A stretch of 64,000 nt of DNA, taken from Xestospongia muta (lineage: Eukaryota > Porifera > Demospongiae > Haplosclerida > Petrosiidae). The stretch is from contig OY848921.1 of the NCBI GenBank assembly GCA_963693285.1, forward strand, positions 1,612,001 to 1,676,000, written 5' to 3'. The notes under the pieces are model-generated. The model worked only from the letters and a program-made list of their open reading frames with translations, ran no database searches and was not told the DNA's origin. This document shows positions 18,295-32,433 of the stretch, piece by piece (within the stretch, counting starts at the first letter, position 1; every line of letters begins with the position of its first letter). The position numbers were made by a program, and so were the translations under genes.

Positions 18295-18425
18295 CCCACT
18301 ACAGGCTAATAATAGATATAATTATAAATCTGCTGCGATTAGTGTGCGGAAGAATACTGAAACATTCTGAAATTTGTACAGAAATATAATGCAATGTAAA
18401 AAGTACTTCTACTCCGTATACTATA
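18295..18425. promoter_or_regulatory. 131-bp shared bidirectional promoter between copies A and B
   Basis: Only 131 bp separate the two divergent ATG codons. The block 18339-18385 (ttagtgtgcgga...acattctgaaatttgtacagaaat) is conserved upstream of copy C (about 23806-23851) and D (about 29263-29309), which implies a functional core element. No classical TATA box is obvious. Divergent transcription of A and B from this block is inferred. Confidence 0.65.
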
Positions 18426-21400
18426 ATGGCCGATGTATTAATAGGTGATCATAGTTCGGATGAGCTGTGCCCTATCCAAGAAGAGAATCACATATTGGTA
18501 TCTAAAAAATCATCGAAAAAGTCCAGAAATATCCTCTGTAAAATTTGTGCCATTATCTGTGTAGTACTGTTGCTTTGTACTAGCTTTGGTGCTGGTTTTA
18601 TACTAGGATGGGGTATTTATGAGTCTACTGAACCAGCAGTTAATTCATGGGGTGCTATTGTAACTGTTAATGGTGAATCTCAGCCAATAGGAGACTATGT
18701 GTCTGAAAGTTTGGACTCAAATAAAATAAAAGAAAATTTAAGGTAAAGTGCTAAGAGGTCCTGGCCATAGAAGGTTAAACTGATCATAATAATTATTAAT
18801 ACTTCTTTGATAGACAACTTACTGCTAGACCTCATATTGCTGGCAAAGAACAAAATGAAGATGTTGCTAACCTTATCTATCAGTCTTTCTTACAACATAA
18901 ATTTGATCTTGTAGAGATGACAAACTATAGTGTATTATTGAGTTATGTAAATCGTAGCAACTACAATGTACTAAAGGTTCTTAGTGATAACAAAGATGTC
19001 CTCTACACTGCAGAAACAAGACAAGAACCTCCCCTGACACCAGGAGAAAATAACACTGATGTCCCTCCTCCTTTTAATGCTTACTCAGGAATTGGATCAG
19101 CTGAAGTAAGCAATTATTTACCTTCTGCTAAATCTCTCTCTCACTCTTTCTCCTTTAGGGTTCTCTGGTGTATGTAAATTATGCACAGTTTGAAGACTTT
19201 GATTATATTACTACAAACTTAAGTTTAAACATTACTGGTTATATTTGTATAGCAAGATATGGTAGGATATTCAGAGGAGATAAGGTATCAGAAGTCTCAT
19301 AATTTAGTACTTCTAATCTGTGGAATGGGACTGTGTCTATATGATAGCTCTTTATATCTTTAACAGGCTCATTTAGCTCAAAGATTTGGATGCACTGGGT
19401 TAATCATATACTCTGATCCAGCAGATGTTGCTCCCAAAGGAGGTCCCCCTGTCTACCCTAATGGTCCTAGTCTTCCTCCTGGAGGGTTACAACGAGGGAC
19501 AGTTATGATATCAAGTGGGGATCCTCTTACTCCTGGGATACCAGCAATTGGTATTATCTTGTTTGTCACTGTCCCTATAGTCTCTATTCTCTTTCAGATG
19601 AAGTGTATCGTCGATCTTATGAAGATGTTATCAGATCTGGTGATGTTCCTGCTATACCTGTTCAACCAATATCATATGGAGATGCTGTCCATTTTATGAA
19701 GTAGGAATATAATAATAAATGTCTGTATGTTCCTCTCTTTAGTCAATTAGATACATTTGAAGTACCATTGTCATGGAAGGGAGAACTAAATATTACCAAT
19801 TACTGTATCTATCAGTCTACTAATAACACTAAGTATGTCTGATCTAGTTAGTGTGTGAGTTTATCTCTGTTTGTTAATAGTTTAACTTTCCTTCAAGTAA
19901 ATAATATATTAGAGAGAAGAACTATTAGTAATGTATTTGCTGTTATTTATGGAAAAGTAGAACCAGGTTAGATCAATAGGAACTGTTGTACTACTATTTC
20001 TCTCTCTCTCTCTCTCTCAGATCATTTAGTTATGTTAGGTAATCATCATGATGCATGGACATTTGGAGCAGTTGATCCTAATAGTGGTACAGCTGTATTA
20101 ATGGACATAGCTCAAGTGCTAGGTGTCCTGAGGAACACAGGTAAGAATTGATATATATATAGAAATGGATGGATGTGGATGGATGGACAGACGGATAGAT
20201 AGATAGATAGATAGATAAATAGATATATGTATATATAATTAATTCTATCTCTTAAAGGTTGGAGACCAGGTAGAACAGTAGTATTATGTAGTTGGGATGC
20301 TGAGGAATATGGCTTGATTGGTTCTACAGAGTATGTGGAGGTATATATGTACAAGTAGTTATATAATATATTATATATATAGGATGTAGAGAAGTTATTA
20401 GGAGCAAATGCTGTGGCTTATCTTAATGTAGATGTAGCTGTAGAAGGTAAGTCTATCTAATGACATCATTACATATATAATAATAATAATAATATTATAA
20501 TTATATAACAATTGATATATTTCAAAAGATTTAATAATAATATAGTTTCATTTTCAATATAGGAATTGGATCTTTTTCAGCTTCAAGTAGTCCACTGTTA
20601 TATGAATCTATTTATAACGCCACACAACAAGTTAGTATGGACAGATATATTATCATTGTTGTGTATTTATCTATGATGACATTTGTCTACTAGGTAGCTT
20701 GTCCTTGTGATGATTTCCAGACAGTTTATGAACAATGGAAGAACCATTCCAAATCTTCAAAACCAAAGTAGAATACATAAGTTGTCACATGATTGTCATG
20801 TGATTTGTTATTCAATAGGATAAACAATTTGAGCTCTGCAAGTGACTTTACTTTCTTTATTCAGAGCGTGGGAGTGACCAGCTGTGACATGGATTACCAG
20901 GTACTATGACCATCCATTGTAATAACATATCTGTCCATTACACTTGAATTCACCAATACATTTTGATTTCTATATCAAACCATTTAGAATAACTACCATT
21001 ATTTTGTCTATCATTCTGTTCATGATAACTTTTATTGGATGAGTCATTTTGGTGATCCTGACTTCACACATCATAAAGCATTAGGAGAGGTGTGGTTAAC
21101 TGTTGCCATGGCACTATCAACCACACCCATTCTTCCTTACAATCCAATTGATTATTCAGAGAGATTAATGGAGCTATATAATGAGTTAGAGACAACATAT
21201 GGTAATCAGTTACAACATCATAATATATCAACTGGTAAGATATCCTACTGATATATATACATAATGTCATATTAAGTATTACATGTTACCTATATTATAT
21301 TAGTACATTAGTTAGTGACATAAGAGACCATATAAATTTGTGTATTAATAATATCATTTGTTCTCTAGAGTTCCTTTATTCTTGTTTAACTAACTTTTCA

Positions 21401-21905
21401 ACAGCTTCTAGCAATCTCCATAATACCCTTATGAAATATGCTGACACAGCCAAGTTAGTATATACTAGTAGTTATTAATTATATCTTTGTCTCTATATTG
21501 TAGTGAGAATATAGTCAGAATACTTAACAATAAACTAATGAATATAGAGAGAGCATTTATTTTACCAGAAGGATTACCAGGACGACCTTATTATAAGTAA
21601 GAAACAATACTTTATATATATGTACTTCACTTAAGAACAATGGTTGATCCTTCTATCTGTCCATTCTCTTCTCTATCCATCCATTCTTTCCTCTCTTTCT
21701 TTCTCCATATAGACATGTTATCTTTGCTCCTAGTTCAGTCAACTCATATTCAGGTGCTTCTTTTCCAGGAGTAGTAGATAGTATCTTTAATGCTACAACA
21801 TTAGAAGATTGGAATGAAGTACATCATCAGCTGGATATAGTAGCTATCCATGTACGCTATGCTACACAAATTATGAATCAACCCAGTGTTGAATGGGTTA
21901 ATTAA
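18426..21905 (+). CDS. FOLH1-like: Glutamate carboxypeptidase II-like M28B peptidase, copy B
   Basis: Seventeen exons: 18426-18742, 18814-19105, 19159-19284, 19367-19550, 19598-19700, 19743-19832, 19881-19966, 20021-20140, 20258-20340, 20383-20446, 20563-20630, 20694-20767, 20819-20900, 20988-21234, 21369-21453, 21504-21596, 21713-21905; 2307 nt, 768 aa. A membrane anchor lies at about 37-62. Metal ligands by alignment to the family: His408 (GNHHDAW), Asp418 (VDPNSG), Glu456 with the general base Glu455 (WDAEEYG), Asp484 (NVDVA) and His592 (DPDFTHH), so it should be catalytically competent, unlike transferrin receptors. It is divergent from copy A. Small differences from A and C include LGVLRN for LGDLRN after the active-site exon and one extra codon at the start of exon 14. 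AATAAA at 22345-22350 is a candidate poly(A) signal. Confidence 0.93.
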
Positions 21906-21926
21906 TTAATTAATTAATTAATTAAC
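21898..21926. repeat. (TTAA)n run overlapping the copy B stop codon
   Basis: The stop TAA at 21903-21905 is the first of several TAA triplets inside a tetranucleotide run. The same run occurs at the stop of A, C and the 47.9-kb relic, with varying lengths. Confidence 0.9.
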
Positions 21927-22013
21927 TATTGCAAAATTTCTATAGTTGTTTAATTTATTTTACACCCTGCTGTTACTGATGATAATTTTTTTGGTGATAG
22001 TTAATTAATTAAT

Positions 22014-22180
22014 TTCCAGTGTCCTTTATGTCATCATATGACCAGTACTGATTGTAATATTATGATATTTATTCTCATCACACTGGTGACAAATCTTACC
22101 ACTGTCCAGACTGTACTTGTACATTTAGTATAGAAGATAATCTATAGACACATCAATGTATGTGTCATCAAGTCCAGTCA
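22014..22180 (+). pseudogene. C2H2 zinc-finger relic, copy B
   Basis: Same relic as at 14606-14765, in the opposite orientation: CPLCHH in one frame, then HTGDKSYHCPDC in the next frame. Here an in-frame TAG (22145-22147) sits where copy C has a Lys codon, just before THQC, so this copy is disabled. Confidence 0.6.
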
Positions 22181-22349
22181 TCTATCTTATCACTAATATC
22201 ATCCAGTTGAGTACAATATCATTTGACCTCATCTAATTTCAGTAACCATAAATTGCACTCTTGTATGACAAATGTCTCACATTGTACATAATTCTGTACT
22301 TTAAAATGTATCTTTTCCAAATTTTATGTTTTATATTTAACGTGAATAA

Positions 22350-22570
22350 AATTGTACATTAGCCATTTAGACATGTTACTGTGTTACATGTGAATCTACT
22401 GCTACCAGTATATATCATCAAGTTGTGCTTAATGTATAGAAAGATCTTTGAGTTGGAAGGTGACAGCGATTGTGGAGTTTTTCTGATCTGTATGAATCTC
22501 ATCCAGTTTGTTGATATCTTGTGAGAGTACTGAACTTTGTAAACAAACAAGTTAAATAGTAAATAAATAT
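22350..22570. repeat. Conserved 3' flank element, copy B
   Basis: Inverted copy of 14220-14420, followed by about 280 bp that also match the left arm out to near 22862, including the E2F-like site at 22740-22751. Confidence 0.75.
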
Positions 22571-22861
22571 TAATTTTAATGATTAAAAGCCTAGAATAAA
22601 ATAATCATTTAAAAATAACTTTATTAAAATTAAAAATGAAACAAATTAAAATTTCAATAGGTGAAGAGTCCAATCAAAGAAGGTCTCCTGAGAATCCAGC
22701 ACACGACTAGTGAGTAACAGCAAACGCGTGACCTATTATTTTGGCGGGAAAATATAACAGTAGCACATGCAGTCACGCGTACAGCAAAACGCTAACAAGA
22801 ACAGCAAAACTAATAGATTTTTAATTAATTATTAAAAAAAACTATTTTTAATTAAATAATT

Positions 22862-23545
22862 TAGCTTTTTGTGTATAGCAACAATGTGACTATTTTCATT
22901 AAAGACTTTGAAAGTGATATATTGACCTGTAATAAATATAATTAGTGAATTAAGCCACACCCACATTGATTAAAGATTAATACCTTCAGAATTTTTATGA
23001 AAATTCAATTTAATGAGTGACTTGGCATCCGTTGGCTAAAATAATATAATCAATTACTAAAGGGTTAAAAATAACCATATATTACCTCTCCTGTTAAAGG
23101 ATTATGTCCATACTTCTTTAGATAGGGTACAATGTTCCTAGTAATACATCCATTGTGAAGTAAATCCATTGATCCATTCCCTCCTTTGTATTTCCCACAT
23201 CTTTCTACCTATCTACTCAACTAACCATCTATTTATCCATTCATCTGTCTATCTGTCTATTGGATCCATCGATCCATCCATCTGTTCATCCATTCATCCA
23301 TGATCATCTTATAATTACTTACATCAGATCAAACACTATTCCATCAGATGTACACAAAGGATGTTCAAATGGTTGAAGAGATAAACTAGACACACGATAT
23401 TATCACACCAGATGTATTATATGTACTTACCTACAACAATTAAATGGAAGTCGTTTGAATTCTGACCTTCCACCTTTACCAGCAGCTGCTGCCTTCTTCC
23501 CACCATATATTGTGGACCATTCTGTACAAGTGAGGTATCTTACAT
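22862..23545 (-). pseudogene. PPIL2: PPIL2 (U-box cyclophilin) N-terminal fragment, copy 1
   Basis: Five exons on the minus strand keep splice sites and frame: about 23545-23431 (TCTEWSTIYGGKK, then FKRLPFNCC), 23385-23323 (SLSLQPFEHPLCTSDG), 23137-23086 (NIVPYLKKYGHNPLTGE), 23035-22984 (AKSLIKLNFHKNSEG) and 22926 to about 22862 (FKVFNENSHIVAIHK). The order and words match the U-box region of the spliceosome-associated cyclophilin PPIL2. The first exon with the start is absent, replaced by a MITE-like element. Everything after about residue 140, including the whole cyclophilin domain, is missing, cut at the junction with the carboxypeptidase arm. It is a partial gene carried with the amplicon. 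Whether a full PPIL2 exists elsewhere cannot be seen here. Confidence 0.82.
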
Positions 23546-23724
23546 CCTAGGATAAAAATTATCTTGAAAAATTTCAACTTAGGAATTGTCAGTAAGTTTT
23601 TATGTCCTACAGTAAATTTTTGTTGCTATGATAAAAATCTTCTGATATTTCTTATCCTAGGATAAAAATTGCTTGATAAATTTTATTCCATGGAATAAAA
23701 ATAAAAGATAATTTTTATCCTACG
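23546..23724. mobile_element. MITE-like element, copy 1 (about 180 bp)
   Basis: The left end reads cctaggataaaaattatctt and the right end is its near reverse complement (aagataatttttatcctacg). Both ends contain the word ggataaaaatt, which also occurs internally around a CCTAGG palindrome near 23658. There is no coding capacity. The same element sits at the same place in the next repeat unit (29012-29190). The element class is inferred from the inverted ends only. Confidence 0.55.
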
Positions 23725-23927
23725 ACAAATTTTTAGTAGGACAAAAACTGCTATATATGACATGTCCTAATGTCCACGGTCTTAATTTTTATGAAACTGT
23801 CGTGCTTAGTGTGCGGAGGAATACGGAAACATTCTGAAATTTGTACAGAAATGCAAAACAGTACATAATATAATTATAATAGAAGTCATGATGTTACCTC
23901 GTATACTATACTATATCACCGTTAACA

Positions 23928-25533
23928 ATGGCCGATGAAGGCAAACTATTAGATGATATTTCGAACGAGTTGGGCTCTATCCAAAGAGAGGACCACTCAT
24001 TACTATATGGAAAATCATCTAAAAAGTCCAGACATACCTTCTGTCTAATTTGTGCCATTATCTGTGTAGTACTGTTGCTTTGTACTAGTTTTGGTGCTGG
24101 TTTTATACTAGGATGGGGTATTTATAAGTCTACTGTCTCTACTGAACCAGCAGTTAATTCATGGGGTGCTATTGTAACTGTTAATGGTCAATCTCAGCCA
24201 ATAGGAGACTATGTGTCTGAAAGTTTGGACTCTAATAAAATAAAAGAAAATTTAAGGTAAAGTGCTAAGTGGTCCTGGCCATAGAAGGTTAAATTGATCA
24301 TATTGATAATTATTAATACTTCTTTGATAGACAACTTACTGCTAGACCTCATATTGCTGGCAAAGAACAAAATGAAGATGTTGCTAACCTCATCTATCAG
24401 TCTTTCTTACAACATAACTTTGATCTTGTAGAGATGACAAACTATAGTGTATTATTGAGTTATGTAAATCGTAGCAACTACAATGTACTAAAGGTTCTTA
24501 GTGATAACAAAGATGTCCTCTACACTGCAGAAACAAGACAGGAACCTCCTCTGACACCAGGAGAAAATAACACTGACGTCCCTCCTCCTTTTAATGCTTA
24601 CTCAGGAATTGGATCAGCTGAAGTAAGCAATTATTTACCTTCTGCTAAATCTCTCTCTCTTTCTCTCTCTCTCTCTCTTTCTCCTTTAGGGTTCTCTGGT
24701 GTATGTAAATTATGCACAGTTTGAAGACTTTGATTATATTACTACAAACTTAAGTTTAAACATTACTGGTCATATTTGTATAGCAAGATATGGTAGGATA
24801 TTTAGAGGAGATAAGGTATTAGAAGTCTCATAATTTAGTACTTCTAGTCTGTGGAATGGGACTGTGTCTATATGATAGCTCTTTATATCTTTAACAGGCT
24901 CATTTAGCTCAAAGATTTGGATGCACTGGGTTAATCATATACTCTGATCCAGCAGATGCTGCTCCCAAAGGAGGTCCCCCTGTCTACCCTAATGGTCCTA
25001 GTCTTCCTCCTGGAGGGTTACAACGAGGGACAGTTATGATATCAAGTGGAGATCCTCTTACTCCTGGAATACCAGCAATTGGTATTATCTTGTTTGTCAT
25101 TGTCACTATAGTCTCTATTCTCTTTCAGATGAGGTGTATCGTCGATCTTATGAAGATGTTATCAGATCTGGTGATGTTCCTGCTATACCTGTTCAACCAA
25201 TATCATATGGAGATGCTGTCCATTTTATGAAGTAGGAATATAATAATAATAATAAATGTCTGTATGTTCCTCTCTTTAGTCAATTAAATACATTTGAAGT
25301 ACCATTATCATGGAAGGGAGAACTAAATATTACCAATTACTGTATCTATCAGTCTACTAATAACACTAAGTATGTCTGATCTAGTTAGTGTGTGAGTTTA
25401 TCTCTGTTTGTTAATAGTTTAACTTTCCTTCAAGTAAATAATATATTAGAGAGAAGAACTATTAGTAATGTATTTGCTGTTATTTATGGAAAAGTAGAAC
25501 CAGGTTAGATCAATAGGAACTGTTGTACTACTA

Positions 25534-25569
<36 letters not shown>

Positions 25570-25736
25570 AGATCATTTAGTAATGTTAGGTAATCATCAT
25601 GATGCATGGACATTTGGAGCAGTTGATCCTAATAGTGGTACAGCTGTATTAATGGACATAGCTCGAGTGTTAGGTGACCTGAGGAACACAGGTAAGAATT
25701 GATATATATAGAGATGGATGGATGGATGGACAGACG

Positions 25737-25768
<32 letters not shown>

Positions 25769-27421
25769 TATGTATATATAATTAATTCTATCTCTTAAAG
25801 GTTGGAGACCAGGTAGAACAGTAGTATTATGTAGTTGGGATGCTGAGGAATATGGCTTGATTGGTTCTACAGAGTATGTGGAGGTATATATGTACAAGTA
25901 GTTATATAATATATTATATATATATAGGATGTAGAGAAGTTATTAGGAGCAAATGCTGTAGCTTATCTTAATGTAGATGTAGCTGTACAAGGTAATTTAT
26001 TTTAATAAGTTTATTAAATTTTATGTAATAATAATTCAACTTATTTAGGAATGGAATTTTTTTCAGCTTCTAGTAGTCCATTATTATTTGAAGCTATTTA
26101 CAATGCCACACAACAAGTTAGTATATCCAAGCTAGTACTGGCTACATGATCTCATTATTATAAGTTGTCTTCAATGTCCTTTAATTAACTTCATACTTTC
26201 ATTCTAGGTAGCTTGTCCTTGTGATGATTTCCAGACAGTTTATGAACAGTGGAAGAACCATTCCAAACCTTCAAAACCAAAGTAGAATACATAAATTGTC
26301 ACATGATTATCATGTGATTTGTTATTCAATAGGATAAATAATTTGGGCTCTGGAAGTGACTTTACTTTCTTTATTCAGAGTGTGGGAGTGACCAGCTGTG
26401 ACATACGGTACCAGGTATCATGACCATCCATTGTATATTTGTTATATTTCTGTCCATTATATTTTATTTGAGCCAATTCATTTGCTTTTATTTATCAAAC
26501 CATTTTAGGGGAACAAGTATTTTGTCTATCATTCTGTTCATGATAACTTTTATTGGATGAGTCATTTTGGTGATCCTGACTTCACACATCATAAAGCATT
26601 AGGAGAGGTGTGGTTAACTGTTGCCATGGCACTATCAACCACACCCATTCTTCCTTATAATCCAATTGATTATTCAGAGAGATTAATGGAGCTATATAAT
26701 GAGTTAGAGACAACATATGGTAATCAGTTACAACATCATAATATATCAACTGGTAAGATGTCCTCCTGATATACACATAATGTCATATTAAGTATTACAT
26801 GTTACCTATATTATATTAGTACATTAGTTAGTGACATAAGAGACCATATAAATTTGTGTATTAATATTATCATTTGTTCTCTAGAGTTCCTTTATTCTTG
26901 TTTAACTAACTTTTCAACAGCTGCTACCAATCTCCATAATACCCTTATGAAATATGCTGACACAGCCAAGTTAGTATATACCAGTAGTTATTAACTATAT
27001 CTTTGTCTCTATATTGTAGTGAGAATATAGTCAGAATACTTAACAATAAACTAATGAATATAGAGAGAGCATTTATTTTACCAGAAGGATTACCAGGACG
27101 ACCTTATTATAAGTAAGAAACAATACTTTATATATATGTACTTCACTTAAGAACAATGGTTGATCCTTCTATCTGTCCATTCTCTTCTATATCCATCCAT
27201 TCTTTTCTCTCTTTCTTTCTTCATATAGACATGTTATCTTTGCTCCTAGTTCAGTCAACTCATATTCAGGTGCTTCTTTTCCAGGAGTAGTAGATAGTAT
27301 CTTTAATGCTACAACATTAGAAGATTGGAATGAAGTACATCATCAGCTGGATATAGTAGCTATCCATGTACGCTATGCTACACAAATTATGAATCAACCC
27401 AGTGTTGAATGGGTTAATTAA
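23928..27421 (+). CDS. FOLH1-like: Glutamate carboxypeptidase II-like M28B peptidase, copy C
   Basis: Seventeen exons: 23928-24256, 24331-24622, 24690-24815, 24898-25081, 25129-25231, 25280-25369, 25418-25503, 25572-25691, 25801-25883, 25928-25991, 26049-26116, 26208-26281, 26333-26414, 26509-26752, 26885-26969, 27020-27112, 27229-27421; 2316 nt, 771 aa, no breaks. The stalk just after the membrane segment has three extra residues (STVSTEP) relative to B. All metal ligands of the M28B site are kept (GNHHDAW, VDPNSG, WDAEEYG, NVDVA, DPDFTHH). Introns 10-12 differ from B but match D, so C and D are the closer pair there. The protein should be a type II membrane zinc peptidase like A and B. Upstream sequence carries the conserved promoter block, the MITE-like element and the PPIL2 fragment. 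Confidence 0.93.
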
Positions 27422-27530
27422 TTAATTAATTAATTAATCAACTATTGCAAAATTTCTATAGTTGTTTAATTTATTTTACACCCTGCTGTTACTGATGATA
27501 ATTTTTTTTGTGATAATTAATTAATTAATT

Positions 27531-27726
27531 TCCAGTGTCCATTATGTCATCATATGACCAGTACTGATTGTAATATTATGATATTTATTCTCATCACACT
27601 GGTGACAAATCTTACCACTGTCCAGACTGTACTTGTACATTTTGTGTAGAAGATAATCTAAAGACACATCAATGTATGTGTCATCAAGTCCAGTTATCTA
27701 TCTTATCACTAATATCATCTAGTTGA
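27531..27726 (+). pseudogene. C2H2 zinc-finger relic, copy C
   Basis: Best-preserved copy. From HTGDK at 27595 the frame is open through YHCPDC, KTHQCMCH and a Ser/Ile/Leu-rich tail to TGA at 27724-27726. An upstream CPLCHH half-finger is one frame off. No start codon with context and no complete finger array are present. Confidence 0.6.
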
Positions 27727-27854
27727 GTATAATATCATTTGACCTCATCTAATTTCAGTAACCATAAATTGCACTCTTGTACGACAAATGTCTCACATTG
27801 TACATAATTCTGTACTTTAAATGTATCATTTTCAAACTTTACATTTCTAAAATT

Positions 27855-28060
27855 GTACATTAGCCATTTAGACATGTTACTGTGTTACATGTGAATCTAC
27901 TGCTACCAGTATATATCATCAAGTTGTGCTTAATGTATAGAAAGATCTTTGAGATGGAAGGTGACAGTGATTGTGGAGTTTCTCTGATCTGTATGGATCT
28001 CATCCAGTTTGTTGATATCTTGTGAGAGTATTGAACTTTGTAAACAAACAAGTTAAATAG
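27855..28060. repeat. Conserved 3' flank element, copy C
   Basis: Same element as at 14220-14420 and 22350-22570. The downstream E2F-like site is mutated here (28240-28251). Confidence 0.75.
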
Positions 28061-28335
28061 TAAATTAATATTAATTTTAATGATTAAAAGCCAGAATAAA
28101 ATAATCATTTAAAAATAACTTCATTAAAATTAAAAATGAAACGAATTAAAATTTCAATAGGTGGAGAGTCCAATCAAAGAAGGTCTCCAGAGAATCCAGC
28201 ACACGACTAGTGAGTAACAGCAAACGCGTGACCTATTATTTTGGCAGGAAAATATAACAGTAGCACACGCGTACAGCAAAACTAATAGTTTTTTAATTAA
28301 TTATTTTTAAAAAAACTATTTTTAATTAAATAATT

Positions 28336-29011
28336 TAGCTTTTTGTGTATAGCAACAATGTGACTATTTTCATTAAAGACTTTGAAAGTGATATATTGAC
28401 CTGTAATAAATATAATTAGTGAATTAAGCCACACCCACATTGATTAAAGATGTAATACCTTCAGAATTTTTATGATAATTCAATTTAATGTGTGACTTGG
28501 CATCCATTGGCTAAAATAATATAATCAATTACTAAAGGGTTAAAAATAACCATATATTACCTCTCCTGTTAAAGGATTATGTCCATACTTCTTTAGATAG
28601 GGTACAATGTTCCTAGTAATACATCCATTGTGAAGTAAATCCATTGATCCATTCCCTCCTTTGTATTTCCCACATCTTTCTACCTATCTACTCAACCAAC
28701 CATCTATTTATCCATTCATCTGTCTATTTGTCCATTGGATCTATCCATCCATCCATCTGTTCACTCATTCATCCATCTCATAATTACTTACATCAGATCA
28801 AACACTATTCCATCAGATGTACACAAAGGATGTTCAAATGGCTGAAGAGATAAACTAGACACACGATATTATCACACCAGATGTATTATATGTACTTACC
28901 TACAACAATTAAATGGAAGTCGTTTGAATTCTGACCTTCCACCTTTAGCAGCAGCTGCTGCCTTCTTCCCACCATATATTGTGGACCATTCTGTACAAGT
29001 GAGGTATCTAA
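28336..29011 (-). pseudogene. PPIL2: PPIL2 N-terminal fragment, copy 2
   Basis: Tandem duplicate of the fragment at 22862-23545, with exons at about 29011-28900, 28854-28792, 28612-28561, 28510-28459 and 28400 to about 28336. It keeps the frame but has replacements in the fourth exon (KSHIKLNYHK against KSLIKLNFHK in copy 1). Its boundaries are the same as in copy 1, so it was copied along with the unit rather than inserted independently. Confidence 0.8.
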
Positions 29012-29190
29012 CCTAGGATAAAAATTATCTTGAAAAATTTCAACTTAGGAATTGTCAGTAAGTTTTTATGTCCTACAGTGAATTTTTGTTGCTATGATAA
29101 AAATCTTCTGATATTTCTTATCCTAGGATAAAAATTGCTTGATAAATTTTATTCCATGGAATAAAAATAAAAGATAATTTTTATCCTACG
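29012..29190. mobile_element. MITE-like element, copy 2
   Basis: Near-identical to 23546-23724 and in the same position relative to the PPIL2 fragment and promoter block, so it is a passenger of the tandem duplication. Confidence 0.55.
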
Positions 29191-29384
29191 ACAAATTTTT
29201 AGTAGGACAAAAACTGACATGTCCTAATGTCCACGATCTTAATTTTTATGAAACTGTCGTGCTTAGTGTGCGGAGGAATACGGAAACATTCTGAAATTTG
29301 TACAGAAATGCAAAACAGTACATATTATAATTATAATAGAAGTCATGATGCTACCTCGTATACTATACTATATCATCGTTAACA

Positions 29385-31806
<2,422 letters not shown>

Positions 31807-32433
31807 TTAATTAATTAATTAATTGTATTCAAACTATTATGACTTTAATTATACAAAAAATTTAAACACAACACATCATATTATAATAATTAAAACATAC
31901 AAATATTTATAAACAAAATAACAAAGTCTGTTGTAACATAGTATTTAGCATTTAGCATTTAGGGTTTCTAGTTTAATACAAATAATTAACTAGTAAGATA
32001 TAATAACATACTAAAACACTAATAATTAAAGTGATTGGTATGTTTAGTGAATTATATTTGTGTTGAAAATATTCCAGTAACTGTGTCAAGTGAGTTTGTC
32101 CCTAAACAAATGAAATATAATAAATTATTTATTACTATTATTATTATTATTATTATATTATTATTATTATTATTATATATTTGGTTTCAGAATTTACAAG
32201 ATCATTCTAGATATATAATTCTTTTTAGTACCATAATCATCATTACTATTACAGTCAATGTCATGTGCTTTATAACTAATGAATTGACTAAAAGTAAATG
32301 AAATTGTTTTAAACATATTCAAGTGAGATACATGAGCTATTGAAACATCATTTGAAATTCTTATCATTATTAACATTGCATTGACTGAAAAATAAGTTCC
32401 TTTATTATTTTTTCTTAAATTATACCTCTTGTC
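31807..32433. other. AT-rich interval with no gene
   Basis: Starts with a TTAA run at the break of copy D and continues with ATT trinucleotide runs (32127-32176). I see no coding sequence with family resemblance. An AATAAA on the minus strand (32401-32406) lies 28 bp after the ANK-1 stop and is a good poly(A) signal candidate for it. Confidence 0.6.

Noticed and set aside
28644..28853. Ser/His/Ile-rich 69-codon frame between PPIL2 exons
   Set aside because: Falls in the ccat-repeat intron of the PPIL2 fragment on the opposite strand.
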